From NCBI GenBank assembly GCA_020054105.1, contig JAGVLW010000063.1, forward strand, positions 1 to 51,164: 51,164 nt of DNA, given 5' to 3'. This DNA is from Alphaproteobacteria bacterium (lineage in GTDB: Bacteria; Pseudomonadota; Alphaproteobacteria; Rickettsiales; SXRF01). Positions 30,354-39,502 of this stretch are shown piece after piece. Within the stretch, counting starts at the first letter, position 1; each line of letters begins with the position of its first letter. The position numbers were made by a program, and so were the translations under genes. The notes under the pieces were generated by a model. That model saw nothing but the letters and a program-made list of their open reading frames with translations, was not told the DNA's origin and searched no databases.

Positions 30354-31712
30354 ATGAAAACGCTTATCTCACGCGTGGCATTGACCACGCTGCTTTCTAC
30401 TACAGCTATCCCAGCTTACGCTGCATCCGCTGCGGATGTGGCCGCCTTGCGCAAGGAGATTCAGTCCATGCGCCAAAGTTATGAAAGCCGCATTGCTCAG
30501 TTGGAGAAGAAACTTTCTCAGGTAGAGCAGGTTAAAACGCAGCCTGCCGTAGCTGCACGGCCTCAGCAGGCATCCGTGGCACCTGCCGCTCCGTCGCGCG
30601 ATATCCGCGACAATAGCTTCAATCCATCCATCGGGGTCATTTTGAATGGGCAATATCGCTCGTTTTCCGAAGATGAAGGCGACATAGCCGGATTTGCTGT
30701 CGGACACGAGGGCGAGCGCGGCAAAGAAGGACTTTCCGTTGAGCATACCGAACTCAATTTTTCGGCCAATGTGGACGATAAATTCTATGGAAGCACTACC
30801 GCCGCTATTGCCGAACATGAGGGTGAAACAGAAATCGAACTTGAAGAGGCTTTCGTACAGACGCTGCCGGGTATGGGGCTGCCTACCGGCGCTACCATTA
30901 AAGCCGGACGTGCCTTATGGACGCTGGGCTATCTTAACGAGCACCATACCCATGCCGACGATTTCTCCGACCGTCCATTGCCATACCGGGTGTTTCTTGA
31001 CAACACCTTCAACGACGATGGCGTTGAATTTACCTATGTTCTTCCAACCAATTTTTATTCTGAAGTCGGCGGCGGCATATTTCGCGGAGATGATTATCCC
31101 TTCGGCAGTGCTAGCGGCGATGGCGTTGGTGCATGGTCGGCCTTCGCGCGTGTGGGCGGCGATATTGGAGCTAATCAAAACTGGCGCATCGGCGGATATG
31201 TTCTCTCCGGGGATGGTAACCGCATGAGCAACGAAGATGTGGTGAACTTCATCGGTGATACGCGCCTGTATGTAGCGGACGCTCGCTACACTTGGGCACC
31301 GACCGGCAATCCCCACGAGCAGGAAGTATTGCTGCAAGGCGAGTACTTCTGGCGTAATGAGGATGGTACTTACGAAGATACTGACGCCGCTACGGGTCTG
31401 GTGCCATTCGATGACCACAGCAACGGCTGGTATGCTCAGGCGGTCTATAAATTTCTGCCGCAGTGGCGCGTGGGAGCGCGTTACAGCCAGTTAATTTCGC
31501 CTTCTGTTCCCGCTGGTCTTGCAGGTAGTGCGCTGGATTCAGGCGGGCACGACCCACAAACCTATACGCTGATGGGTGATTGGACGAATAGCGAGTTTTC
31601 CCGCATCCGCCTGCAATATAGCCGCGAAGAACTGGCCCAAGGTCACAAAGATAACCAGTTCCTGTTGCAGTACATCATGAGCATCGGCGCTCATGGCGCT
31701 CACAAATACTAA
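30354..31712 (+). CDS. outer-membrane beta-barrel protein with N-terminal coiled coil, putative metal uptake
   Basis: Signal peptide, coiled coil, barrel repeats, in operon with ZnuA/ZnuB-like genes. Confidence 0.75.
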   Translation: MKTLISRVALTTLLSTTAIPAYAASAADVAALRKEIQSMRQSYESRIAQLEKKLSQVEQVKTQPAVAARPQQASVAPAAPSRDIRDNSFNPSIGVILNGQYRSFSEDEGDIAGFAVGHEGERGKEGLSVEHTELNFSANVDDKFYGSTTAAIAEHEGETEIELEEAFVQTLPGMGLPTGATIKAGRALWTLGYLNEHHTHADDFSDRPLPYRVFLDNTFNDDGVEFTYVLPTNFYSEVGGGIFRGDDYPFGSASGDGVGAWSAFARVGGDIGANQNWRIGGYVLSGDGNRMSNEDVVNFIGDTRLYVADARYTWAPTGNPHEQEVLLQGEYFWRNEDGTYEDTDAATGLVPFDDHSNGWYAQAVYKFLPQWRVGARYSQLISPSVPAGLAGSALDSGGHDPQTYTLMGDWTNSEFSRIRLQYSREELAQGHKDNQFLLQYIMSIGAHGAHKY

Positions 31713-31723
31713 GGAGAAAAATC

Positions 31724-32629
31724 ATGCGTAATGTATTTTTAGCACTCGCACTGTTTTTAATTCCTTCTGTTGCGCTCGCCGATGTGAATGTTTTTGCCTG
31801 TGAACCGGAATGGGGTGCACTGGTGAAAGAAATCGGTGATGCGAAAGTATCGGTGGAAATCGCTACCACAGCGCAGCAAGACCCACACCACGTTCGGGCA
31901 AAACCAAGCCTGCTTGCCGCTATGCGTAAAGCCGACTTGGTAATCTGCTCCGGCGCAAGCCTGGAAGTGGGCTGGTTACCTGTCCTGCTGCAAAAATCAG
32001 GCGGGTCAGAGGTGCAGCCGGGACATCCGGGTAATCTTATGGCTTCCGATTATATCACGCGACTTGAGATGCCAACAAAAGTTGACCGCAGTGAGGGAGA
32101 CATTCACCCCGAAGGCAACCCGCATGTGCATCTGAATCCGCATAACATTGCCCTTGTAGCGGCGGAATTGGTGAAGCGGCTGGGAGCAGTGGATAGCGCG
32201 AACGCTACTGTTTACCAGAGCCGCTATGCAGACTTTTCCAAACGCTGGAACGCAGCCACAGAGCGATGGGAAAAGGATGCAGCCGGATTGCGTGGCGCAC
32301 GATTTATTACGCATCATAAATCATTGACCTACCTGCTGGACTGGCTGGGAATGGTAGAAGCAGGTACGCTAGAGGCAAAACCCGGTATTCCTCCTACTGC
32401 ATCGCATCTAGAAACCTTGCTGGCGCAACAACGCAGTAATCCTGCAAGAGCTATCCTGCGTACACCTTATGAAGCTGGTGATGCTTCCGTTTGGTTAGCG
32501 GAAAAAACCAACGTGCCCGCGCTGGTGCTTCCTTACACTATCGGGGGTGATAGCCAGAGCAATGACCTGTTCGCGTTGTTCGACCGGACAATCGCGCTAC
32601 TGACAGGAGCCAACCGTGGCGCACCTTGA
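31724..32629 (+). CDS. zinc/manganese ABC transporter substrate-binding protein (ZnuA-like)
   Basis: DVNVFACEPEWGALVKEIG, QQDPHHVRAKPS, NPHVHLNPHNIALVAAEL, ITHHKSLTYLLDWLGM. Confidence 0.9.
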   Translation: MRNVFLALALFLIPSVALADVNVFACEPEWGALVKEIGDAKVSVEIATTAQQDPHHVRAKPSLLAAMRKADLVICSGASLEVGWLPVLLQKSGGSEVQPGHPGNLMASDYITRLEMPTKVDRSEGDIHPEGNPHVHLNPHNIALVAAELVKRLGAVDSANATVYQSRYADFSKRWNAATERWEKDAAGLRGARFITHHKSLTYLLDWLGMVEAGTLEAKPGIPPTASHLETLLAQQRSNPARAILRTPYEAGDASVWLAEKTNVPALVLPYTIGGDSQSNDLFALFDRTIALLTGANRGAP

Positions 32630-33377
32630 TGCAGGGATGGTAGAAATCGTAGGGCCAGCTTTAGCGGCTGGCCTTATGATTGCGCTTACCCATGCGCCGC
32701 TGGGCATCGAAGTGCTAAAACGCGGCATTATTTTCATCGATCTTGCTATCGCCCAGATTGCGGGTCTGGGTATCGTTTTTGCGTCCATGCTGTGGGATGA
32801 ACCGTCATGGTGGGCAATACAGAGCCTTGCGTTCATCTGTGCGCTGGCAGCTGCATCGGTTTTCAGTTTTGCCGAGCGGCGGTGGCCAACTCAGCAAGAA
32901 GCCATTATCGGCTGCGGTTTTGTGTTGGCGGCGTCCTTGGCATTATTGCTGCTTGTCGATCGGCCGCATGGCGGTGAGGAGATACAGCACCTCTTGTCAG
33001 GACAAATCCTATTCGTGACTTGGCGAGATGTGTTTATCCATGCACCCGCCTATGCGGTGGTTCTGACATTGTGGTTTGTCCGACCACAGTGCTTCCGACG
33101 CAGCGTATGGTTCTATGCACTATTTGCAGCGGCAATTACGTCTTCGGTGCAGATGGTGGGCGTGTATGTCGTTTTCGCCAGCTTAATCCTGCCGGCACTA
33201 GCGGCTACTGGATCACGCAATGAGCAGCGAACAGCATGGGGATGTGGAATTACATCGGTTCTTACCGGAATTTTGGCTGCTACGTTTATTGATGCCCCGG
33301 CTGGACCAGTAATCGTACTATCCTATGCACTGGTGACGATAAGTTATCGGTTTACTAGGAGGCAGGCTCAAATATAA
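32616..33377 (+). CDS. zinc/manganese ABC transporter permease (ZnuB-like)
   Basis: ABC-3 family pattern; overlaps ZnuA-like gene by 14 nt. Confidence 0.88.
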   Translation: MAHLDAGMVEIVGPALAAGLMIALTHAPLGIEVLKRGIIFIDLAIAQIAGLGIVFASMLWDEPSWWAIQSLAFICALAAASVFSFAERRWPTQQEAIIGCGFVLAASLALLLLVDRPHGGEEIQHLLSGQILFVTWRDVFIHAPAYAVVLTLWFVRPQCFRRSVWFYALFAAAITSSVQMVGVYVVFASLILPALAATGSRNEQRTAWGCGITSVLTGILAATFIDAPAGPVIVLSYALVTISYRFTRRQAQI

Positions 33378-33479
33378 GCTATATATCTACGCTGCAATAG
33401 GAAAACCCCGCTTTACCAGAATCTTATCTTTCCGGCCTCTTACAGGAATCTGGACTACAAGGGCGGCTCGTCATTAAAG

Positions 33480-33495
33480 TTTGAGCTAAATCGCG
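33480..33495 (+). repeat. 16-bp direct repeat right of zinc cassette
   Basis: tttgagctaaatcgcg, identical to 29923-29938. Confidence 0.85.
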
Positions 33496-33509
33496 CCCCC
33501 GCAACCAAT
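33495..33509 (+). repeat. third short copy of tRNA-fMet 3' end
   Basis: gcccccgcaaccaat identical to 3900-3914. Confidence 0.65.
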
Positions 33510-33513
33510 TTAC

Positions 33514-34866
33514 CTAAAACTTCATATCACCCACCAATTGCGCGGCTTTGTGCCAGTCGATCTGCTCGATGGTGGTTGCGCCGGCGCATAATTCCTCGAG
33601 CAATATGTCCTGGATTTCGCCGCGGCGTTTGGCCTCTGCATAGGGAATTTCCGGGTGGAACACTACCATAGCGTAGCGCGGGATGAAGCGGCCGGGATAG
33701 CGGCGCTCGAGCTCGAACCCGACCTGTTTTTTGAACTGAAATCTCGCATCGGCCACCGTATCATGCATCTCGACAAAATTTTCCAGCGCCATGTCGGCGA
33801 TGGCGTCGGTGTTGGGCTTGCGCATTTTTTCCAGCGCCGGAAACAATGATTTCCAGTCGGCGCCGTGCGTTTCCAGCAATGCGCCCAGCGCACTGCAATC
33901 TTCGAAGCCGGCATTCATCCCCTGCCCGAAAAACGGCACGATGGCATGCGCCGCGTCGCCGATCAGCAGCAACTGATCCTGTACATGCCAGGGCAGGCAT
34001 TTGACGGTGGTCATCGAGCCGGTGGGATTGTGAAAAAAATCCTTGCCCAGACTCGGCATCATGCGCGCGGCATCGGGAAAGATCTCGGCGAAAAACGCCT
34101 GCACGTCCGCCTCGGTCGCGAGTGCGGCGAAGCTCTCCCTGCCCTCATGCGCCAAAAAAAGCGTGACGGTGAAGCTGCCGTCCATGTTGGGCAGGGCGAT
34201 CAGCATGTAGCTCTTGCGCGGCCAGATATGCAGCGCGTGTTTTTCCATGAGGAAGCCGCCGCCGGGCGCCGCCGGAATGACCAACTCCTTATAGCCGTGC
34301 GCAAGCGTGTCTTGCGTCATGGCAAAATCTTTTACATGATTCGACATCGTGTGGCGCAGCGCCGAACCGCCGCCATCGGCGCCGATAACCACGTCGGCAA
34401 TGACGGTTTTTTCGCGCGAAGATTGCTCGTCGACAAGCGTCAGGTGGCGCGAGGCAAGATCGTAGCCGGCGCAGCGCTGGTTGAAAAATATCTCGACGCT
34501 TGCATAGCTGCCGGCTTTTTCAAGCAGCAGCTTGTTGAGGTCGCCGCGCGAAACCGAATGAATCACCTCGTGCGGCTTCTGGCCATACGGCACCAGGCTG
34601 GTGTTGCCCTGCGCGTCATGCAGCATGCGCCCGCGCATGGCGATGGCGAATTTCATCACCTCGTCATGCAGCCCGACTTCGCCAAGCGCCTTCAGGCCGC
34701 GCGCGGTCAGCGCCAGGTTAATCGAACGGCCGGCGGCGACGGCGACCTTGCGCATGTCGGGGCGGCGCTCGTACAGCGCGACCGCAAAGCCGCGCTGTGC
34801 CAGCACTATCGCCGCAAGCGTTCCCACCAGCCCGCCGCCGACAATGTGAATTTTCTGCGCCGTCAT
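33514..34866 (-). CDS. kmo: kynurenine 3-monooxygenase
   Basis: HIVGGGLVGTLAAIVLAQRGFAVALYERRPDMR, GRSINLALTARG, LLIGDAAHAIVPFFGQGMNAGFED. Confidence 0.94.
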   Translation of the reverse strand: MTAQKIHIVGGGLVGTLAAIVLAQRGFAVALYERRPDMRKVAVAAGRSINLALTARGLKALGEVGLHDEVMKFAIAMRGRMLHDAQGNTSLVPYGQKPHEVIHSVSRGDLNKLLLEKAGSYASVEIFFNQRCAGYDLASRHLTLVDEQSSREKTVIADVVIGADGGGSALRHTMSNHVKDFAMTQDTLAHGYKELVIPAAPGGGFLMEKHALHIWPRKSYMLIALPNMDGSFTVTLFLAHEGRESFAALATEADVQAFFAEIFPDAARMMPSLGKDFFHNPTGSMTTVKCLPWHVQDQLLLIGDAAHAIVPFFGQGMNAGFEDCSALGALLETHGADWKSLFPALEKMRKPNTDAIADMALENFVEMHDTVADARFQFKKQVGFELERRYPGRFIPRYAMVVFHPEIPYAEAKRRGEIQDILLEELCAGATTIEQIDWHKAAQLVGDMKF

Positions 34867-36125
34867 TTTACATGCCCGGCGAAAATTTCGACGAAGCGAT
34901 GCACGTCGGCAAAGCTGTTATAGAGCGGCACGGGGGCGACGCGGATGCAGTCCGGCTCGCGCCAGTCGCACACGACGCCGGCAACGGTTAGCGCATCGAA
35001 CAGCGCACGGCCATCGTGTTTCACCGCGATCGAGAGCTGGCAGCCGCGCTGGTCCTTGTCGCGTGGTGTGAGGATGGCGAAGGCATCGCTGTGCAAACCG
35101 TCGAGCAAAAATTCCATATAGCCGGTAAGCTTCACGCTTTTCTCGCGCAACTTCTCCATCCCTACCGTGTCAAAAATAGCAAGCGACGCGCGCACCGCCG
35201 CCAGCGACAGGATCGGCGGGTTGGAAAGCTGCCAGCCTTCGGCGCCTTGCATCGGCCGGAAATCCGGGCCCATTTTAAAGCGCGTGTTTTTATCGTGGCC
35301 CCACCAGCCGGCAAAGCGCGGCAACTCGGTCTTTGCATGGCGCTCATGCACGAAGCAGCCGGCGACGCTGCCCGGCCCGGAATTGAGGTATTTATAGCTG
35401 CACCAGCAGGCGAAATCGACGCCCCAGTCATGCAATTTCAACACCGCGTTGCCGGCGGCGTGGGCAAGGTCGAAGCCGACGATGCAGCCTTTGGCGTGGC
35501 CCGCCTTGGCGATGCGCTCCATTTCGAAAAGCTGGCCGGTATAATAATTGACGCCGCCGATCATGATGAGCGCGATGCCGTCGCCCTCGCGCGCGATCAA
35601 CTGCTCGATGTCCTCGCTGCGCAGCGTCGCCTCGCCTTTGCGCGGGGCAAGCTCGATCAGCGAATCCTTGGGATCGAAGCCGTGATAGCGGATTTGCGAG
35701 GCGGCGGCATAGTGGTCGGAAGGAAAAGCGCTCGCTTCGATCACAATCTTATGGCGGGCTTTCGTCGGCCGGTAAAACGATACCATCAGCAGATGCAGAT
35801 TCACCGTCAGACTGTTCATCGCCACCACTTCGACCGGCTTGGCGCCGACCAAGTTGGCAAGCGGCTTGGTCAGGAATTCGTGGTACGGCATCCACGGATG
35901 CTGGGCGTGGAAATGCCCCTCGACGCCGAGATTTTTCCAGTCCTCCAGCTCCTGGCGCACCGCCGCTTCCACCGATTTCGGCTGCAGGCCGAGCGAATTG
36001 CCGCACAGGTAAATGCAGTCCCTGCCCTCTTTGGTTTTGGGAATGTAAAACTGCCCGCGCCACTCGGCCAGCGGATCGCTTGCATCCATCTCGCGGGCGA
36101 ATTCGCTGCCGGTGCGGTAGCTCAT
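34863..36125 (-). CDS. kynU: kynureninase
   Basis: IYLCGNSLGLQPK, GFDLAHAAGNAVLKLHDWGVDFACWCSYKYLNSGPG. Confidence 0.96.
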   Translation of the reverse strand: MSYRTGSEFAREMDASDPLAEWRGQFYIPKTKEGRDCIYLCGNSLGLQPKSVEAAVRQELEDWKNLGVEGHFHAQHPWMPYHEFLTKPLANLVGAKPVEVVAMNSLTVNLHLLMVSFYRPTKARHKIVIEASAFPSDHYAAASQIRYHGFDPKDSLIELAPRKGEATLRSEDIEQLIAREGDGIALIMIGGVNYYTGQLFEMERIAKAGHAKGCIVGFDLAHAAGNAVLKLHDWGVDFACWCSYKYLNSGPGSVAGCFVHERHAKTELPRFAGWWGHDKNTRFKMGPDFRPMQGAEGWQLSNPPILSLAAVRASLAIFDTVGMEKLREKSVKLTGYMEFLLDGLHSDAFAILTPRDKDQRGCQLSIAVKHDGRALFDALTVAGVVCDWREPDCIRVAPVPLYNSFADVHRFVEIFAGHVK

Positions 36126-36940
36126 AGCTGTGTCACCTTATAGAGCAATGGCCGGCTGGGCGCGGCATCGGCCGCAAACGCCGCCACCTGCAAATTGAGC
36201 ATGTAGGTTCCATTTTCGATGCCGTCGGGCACATAAATAAATTCCGTCACCGTTTTCAAGGAAGGATTTTTTTCGTCAACCGTGTGGCTTCCCGGCGCAA
36301 CACCCCAGAACAGATGATGGTTGGAAAGCCTGCCCTCGTCGTCGAGGCGGTCGATAGAGGGCACATCCACCAGCAGATGCTTCACGCCCAGCTCGACCAG
36401 ATGTTGCATGGCTTCCAGCGAGAAAAACGGCGGCGACGCATCGCCATAGTTTTTTTCGATCTTGGCGTTATCGTTAGGCAAAGTGCGCACAACCAGCGCC
36501 TCGAGGAAATCGTGGTCGCAGCCCAGCAGCGCCTGAACAAGCTGGTCTTTAGTGATGACCGTATCGGTGGCGCGCAGCTTGGGCATATAGCTGTCGCTGC
36601 CGGATTTTCCCGGCTGGGGCGCCACGCTGATGAGTGTGGCCGCAATCAAGCTGTCTTTGAGAATTTCATGCACGGAAATGGCGGCGCTCGCGATATGGCC
36701 GACGCATTCCGTGTGCGTACCGTGCAGATGCGGGGAAAAATGCAGCATGTCGCAATTGCAGCTGCCGCCCTGGCGCACGTCGCCTACAAACCCGCCGGCT
36801 TTATAAGCCTCCCTATAAGCGGGCGGCGCACCGAAAACAGAAAGCTGTGAATCATCAAAGCGCACGGCAATCGAAATGTCGTGCGCATGTTTTATATCCA
36901 CCGCATAGCGCCTGCCGCCAATGGTTGCTGTTATTTCCAT
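36122..36940 (-). CDS. cyclase-family kynurenine formamidase
   Basis: HLHGTHTECVGHI and VDVPSIDRLDDEGRLSNHHLFW; within kyn operon. Confidence 0.8.
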   Translation of the reverse strand: MEITATIGGRRYAVDIKHAHDISIAVRFDDSQLSVFGAPPAYREAYKAGGFVGDVRQGGSCNCDMLHFSPHLHGTHTECVGHIASAAISVHEILKDSLIAATLISVAPQPGKSGSDSYMPKLRATDTVITKDQLVQALLGCDHDFLEALVVRTLPNDNAKIEKNYGDASPPFFSLEAMQHLVELGVKHLLVDVPSIDRLDDEGRLSNHHLFWGVAPGSHTVDEKNPSLKTVTEFIYVPDGIENGTYMLNLQVAAFAADAAPSRPLLYKVTQL

Positions 36941-36941
36941 C

Positions 36942-37212
36942 AGGCATTGCCCCCATGGGTTTTGCGCGACTGCGTTGCTGTTCTGGCGAGGCAGCCGATA
37001 GACAAGGCGCTGGCAAGGTAGCACAGACTACCTGCCAGCGCCTTAACGACGCGGATGTCCGCCAGAACGCAACCCTTTAGGGACGGGCGCTTTTTTGAAA
37101 TGGCTGCGTCATAAGGCTTGCCCGTAGCGTAAACTATGGGCAGCGCCTTCTTCCTAGCCATTTCAAAAAATCGTTCCGTCGCAGTCATGTAAAACCCATG
37201 GGGGCAATGCCT
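36942..37212. repeat. 271-bp palindromic element with 22-bp perfect terminal inverted repeats
   Basis: aggcattgcccccatgggtttt at 36942-36963 and its reverse complement at 37191-37212, plus two internal long hairpins. Confidence 0.88.
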
Positions 37213-38354
37213 AGCCACTCCTTCGCCGTGCCGGAAAGAATCCGTTGTTTTTGCGCTTTCGTCAAGCAGGGCAGCTCGCGCGCGCCGTCAGCATTGTCGC
37301 AAGGTAGCCAATGGAAACGCTCCCAGGCGGCTGCCATAGCGTCTTTTGTTTCCGGCAAATGCTCGATCATATGGCCGGGATAAATACCCTTGCCGCCGAC
37401 GGGGTCGATCTCGCCCAGCGGATAGGGGTAATCCGAACCCATAGCAATGCGGCCCGCGCCCAGCGACTGCATCAGCATGAAAAGCATGAAGGGATCGTGC
37501 GTCAGCGTGTCGGTATAGACGCCGCAATCGCGCACCGTGCGATACGCGTCTTTCTGCGAGGCCTGTGCGAACAAATCCGGCCTGGCATAGGCGCCATGCG
37601 TGAGCCGGCCAAGCAGGGCGGGGAAAATTCCGCCGCCATGCGCATAAAGCACGCGCAGTTTCGGCAGCCGCTCATGCACGCCGCCCGAGCGCAGCGCGTC
37701 GAAGGCCAGCGCCGTCTCCATGCCCATCGCCACCAGCCATGGCCGCCAGTTATAATGCGCATGCATGCGTTTTTTTAGCCGCTCTTCCAGCGGCGTCATG
37801 AAGCCGCCCCACGGATGGATGAAAAGCGCCATGTCGAGCGCGGCGGCGGCCTCGAAGATCGGGAAAAAACGCGGATCGTCGAGGTCGATGCCGTCGATGT
37901 TGGAATTGATCTCCACCCCACGCATACCCAGTGCGCGAATGCGCTCGAGCTCCTTGATCGCAAGCGTTGCATCGCGCATCGGCAGCGCGCCCAGCGCGGT
38001 GAAGCGGCCGGGAAATTCGCAGACGAGCCTGGCGTTGCCGTCATTGAGAATGCGGCAAATCTCCAACGCATCGCTGGCATCGTCGACATAGTCGGGAATC
38101 ATCATCGGCGTCGGCGAAAGCACCTGCATAGTCACGCCGTGCGGGTCGCATTCCTGGCAGCGCGCGGCGCCGTCATAGGCATTGGCCTCGATGTCGCGCT
38201 GCACTTCGCCGCGGCTATTGACCAGTTCGGCGCAGGGCTTGGAGGCATGCGCGCGCACGCGGACAAAATCGCCGTAACGCGAAAAGCGCGCCAGCGCCGT
38301 AAACGTATCGGGCGCCAGCGTCGTGTGGGTATGGACGTCCCATTTTTCCGTCAT
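37185..38354 (-). CDS. 2-amino-3-carboxymuconate-6-semialdehyde decarboxylase-like amidohydrolase
   Basis: WDVHTHTTLAP, FIHPWGGFM, YAHGGGIFPALLGR, MGSDYPYPLGE. Confidence 0.88.
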   Translation of the reverse strand: MTEKWDVHTHTTLAPDTFTALARFSRYGDFVRVRAHASKPCAELVNSRGEVQRDIEANAYDGAARCQECDPHGVTMQVLSPTPMMIPDYVDDASDALEICRILNDGNARLVCEFPGRFTALGALPMRDATLAIKELERIRALGMRGVEINSNIDGIDLDDPRFFPIFEAAAALDMALFIHPWGGFMTPLEERLKKRMHAHYNWRPWLVAMGMETALAFDALRSGGVHERLPKLRVLYAHGGGIFPALLGRLTHGAYARPDLFAQASQKDAYRTVRDCGVYTDTLTHDPFMLFMLMQSLGAGRIAMGSDYPYPLGEIDPVGGKGIYPGHMIEHLPETKDAMAAAWERFHWLPCDNADGARELPCLTKAQKQRILSGTAKEWLGIAPMGFT

Positions 38355-38866
38355 GATTTTTCCGGCGGCGGCATGACATGGCCGCATTGCTTGCAGGTGC
38401 GGTGCTGGGTGCTGTCCCAGAAACGCTTAAAGAGCGGCGGCAGATCGTCGACGATGCTTTTAAGTTCCACCGCCTCGTAATAAAGCCGGTGGTGGCATTT
38501 GTCGCAATACCAGCAAAACGCGTCTTTCTCGCCCGCCACGCGCCTGCGCTCGATGACCAGGCCTATCGTGTCGGCGAAACGCTGCGGCGAATGATGCAGG
38601 TGCGAAGGCAGCAGGAACACCTCGCCCTCGCGGATATGCACGTCGCGCGGTTTGCCGTTTTCCATGACGCGCAGCACCATGTCGCCTTTGAGTTGGTAGA
38701 AAAATTCCTCGCCGGGATCGTCGTGGTAATCCTTGCGCGTGTTGGGCCCACCCACCACCATGATGATGAAATCGCCCATCGCAAACAGCTCCTTGTTGCG
38801 CACGGGCGGCTTCAGGCTTTCCTGATTATCCTTAATCCATTGCTGCAAATTGAACGGCAGAAGCAT
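38351..38866 (-). CDS. 3-hydroxyanthranilate 3,4-dioxygenase
   Basis: GGPNTRKDYHDDPGEEFFYQLKGDMVLRV, LLPSHLHHSPQR, CDKCHHRLY and CKQCGH. Confidence 0.95.
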   Translation of the reverse strand: MLLPFNLQQWIKDNQESLKPPVRNKELFAMGDFIIMVVGGPNTRKDYHDDPGEEFFYQLKGDMVLRVMENGKPRDVHIREGEVFLLPSHLHHSPQRFADTIGLVIERRRVAGEKDAFCWYCDKCHHRLYYEAVELKSIVDDLPPLFKRFWDSTQHRTCKQCGHVMPPPEKS

Positions 38867-38869
38867 AGG

Positions 38870-39294
38870 TCACTCCTTCACAACGGCGATGCATTTAAGC
38901 TCGATGGCAATCGGCGTCGGTAGCGCATTGATTTCAAGCGTGGTGCGACAGGGTGGATTCACTTTGAAATACTCCGCCCACAGCTGTTATAGATGGGAAA
39001 ATCCTTCTTCATGTCGGTGAGATACACGGTGACGTCGACCAAATCTTCCCACCGTGCGCCGCTCGATTCCAAAATATCGCGGACATTGGCAAAGACGCTC
39101 TTGCACTGCGTTTCGATGTCGTAGCTTACGATATTTCCCTGCGCGTCGAGCACCACGCCGGGAATGTCTTTGCTGCCTTTTTTACGCGGGCCGACGCCGG
39201 AGAGAAACAGCAGATTACCCGCCCGGCGCGCATGCGGATAATGGCCGACCGGCTCGGGCGCTGTGGCGGAATTATGGACGGTGGACGAAGTCAT
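38870..39294 (-). pseudogene. RidA-family 2-aminomuconate deaminase with -1 frameshift
   Basis: ORF ends DFPIYNSCGRSISK*; the next frame continues LWAEYFKVNPPCRTTLEINALPTPIAIELKCIAVVKE*. Confidence 0.8.
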
Positions 39295-39320
39295 TGCATT
39301 ATCCTTTAGCACGTTACACT

Positions 39321-39494
39321 TCCCCTCTCGCGCCTGCGGGAGAGGGTTGCACAGTCTTAGGCGCACAGCGCCTTAGACGCAGCTGGGAGAGGGTGATCTT
39401 TCTTAAAGAAAGCCTACACCCCCACCCGGTTTGACTAAGACTTAACTACGTTAAGCCTAAGTCAAACCTCCCTCCCCCGCAAGCGGGAGAGGGG
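39321..39494. repeat. modular multi-hairpin intergenic repeat, copy 1
   Basis: Linkers ccctctc..gggagaggg / acccccacccgg / cctccctc with hairpin inserts. Confidence 0.75.
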
Positions 39495-39502
39495 AAAATA
39501 AA

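Noticed and set aside
33865-36143. Long plus-strand ORFs (352 and 375 aa) opposite kmo and kynU
   Set aside because: Shadow ORFs; no motif, and the opposite strand encodes recognisable enzymes
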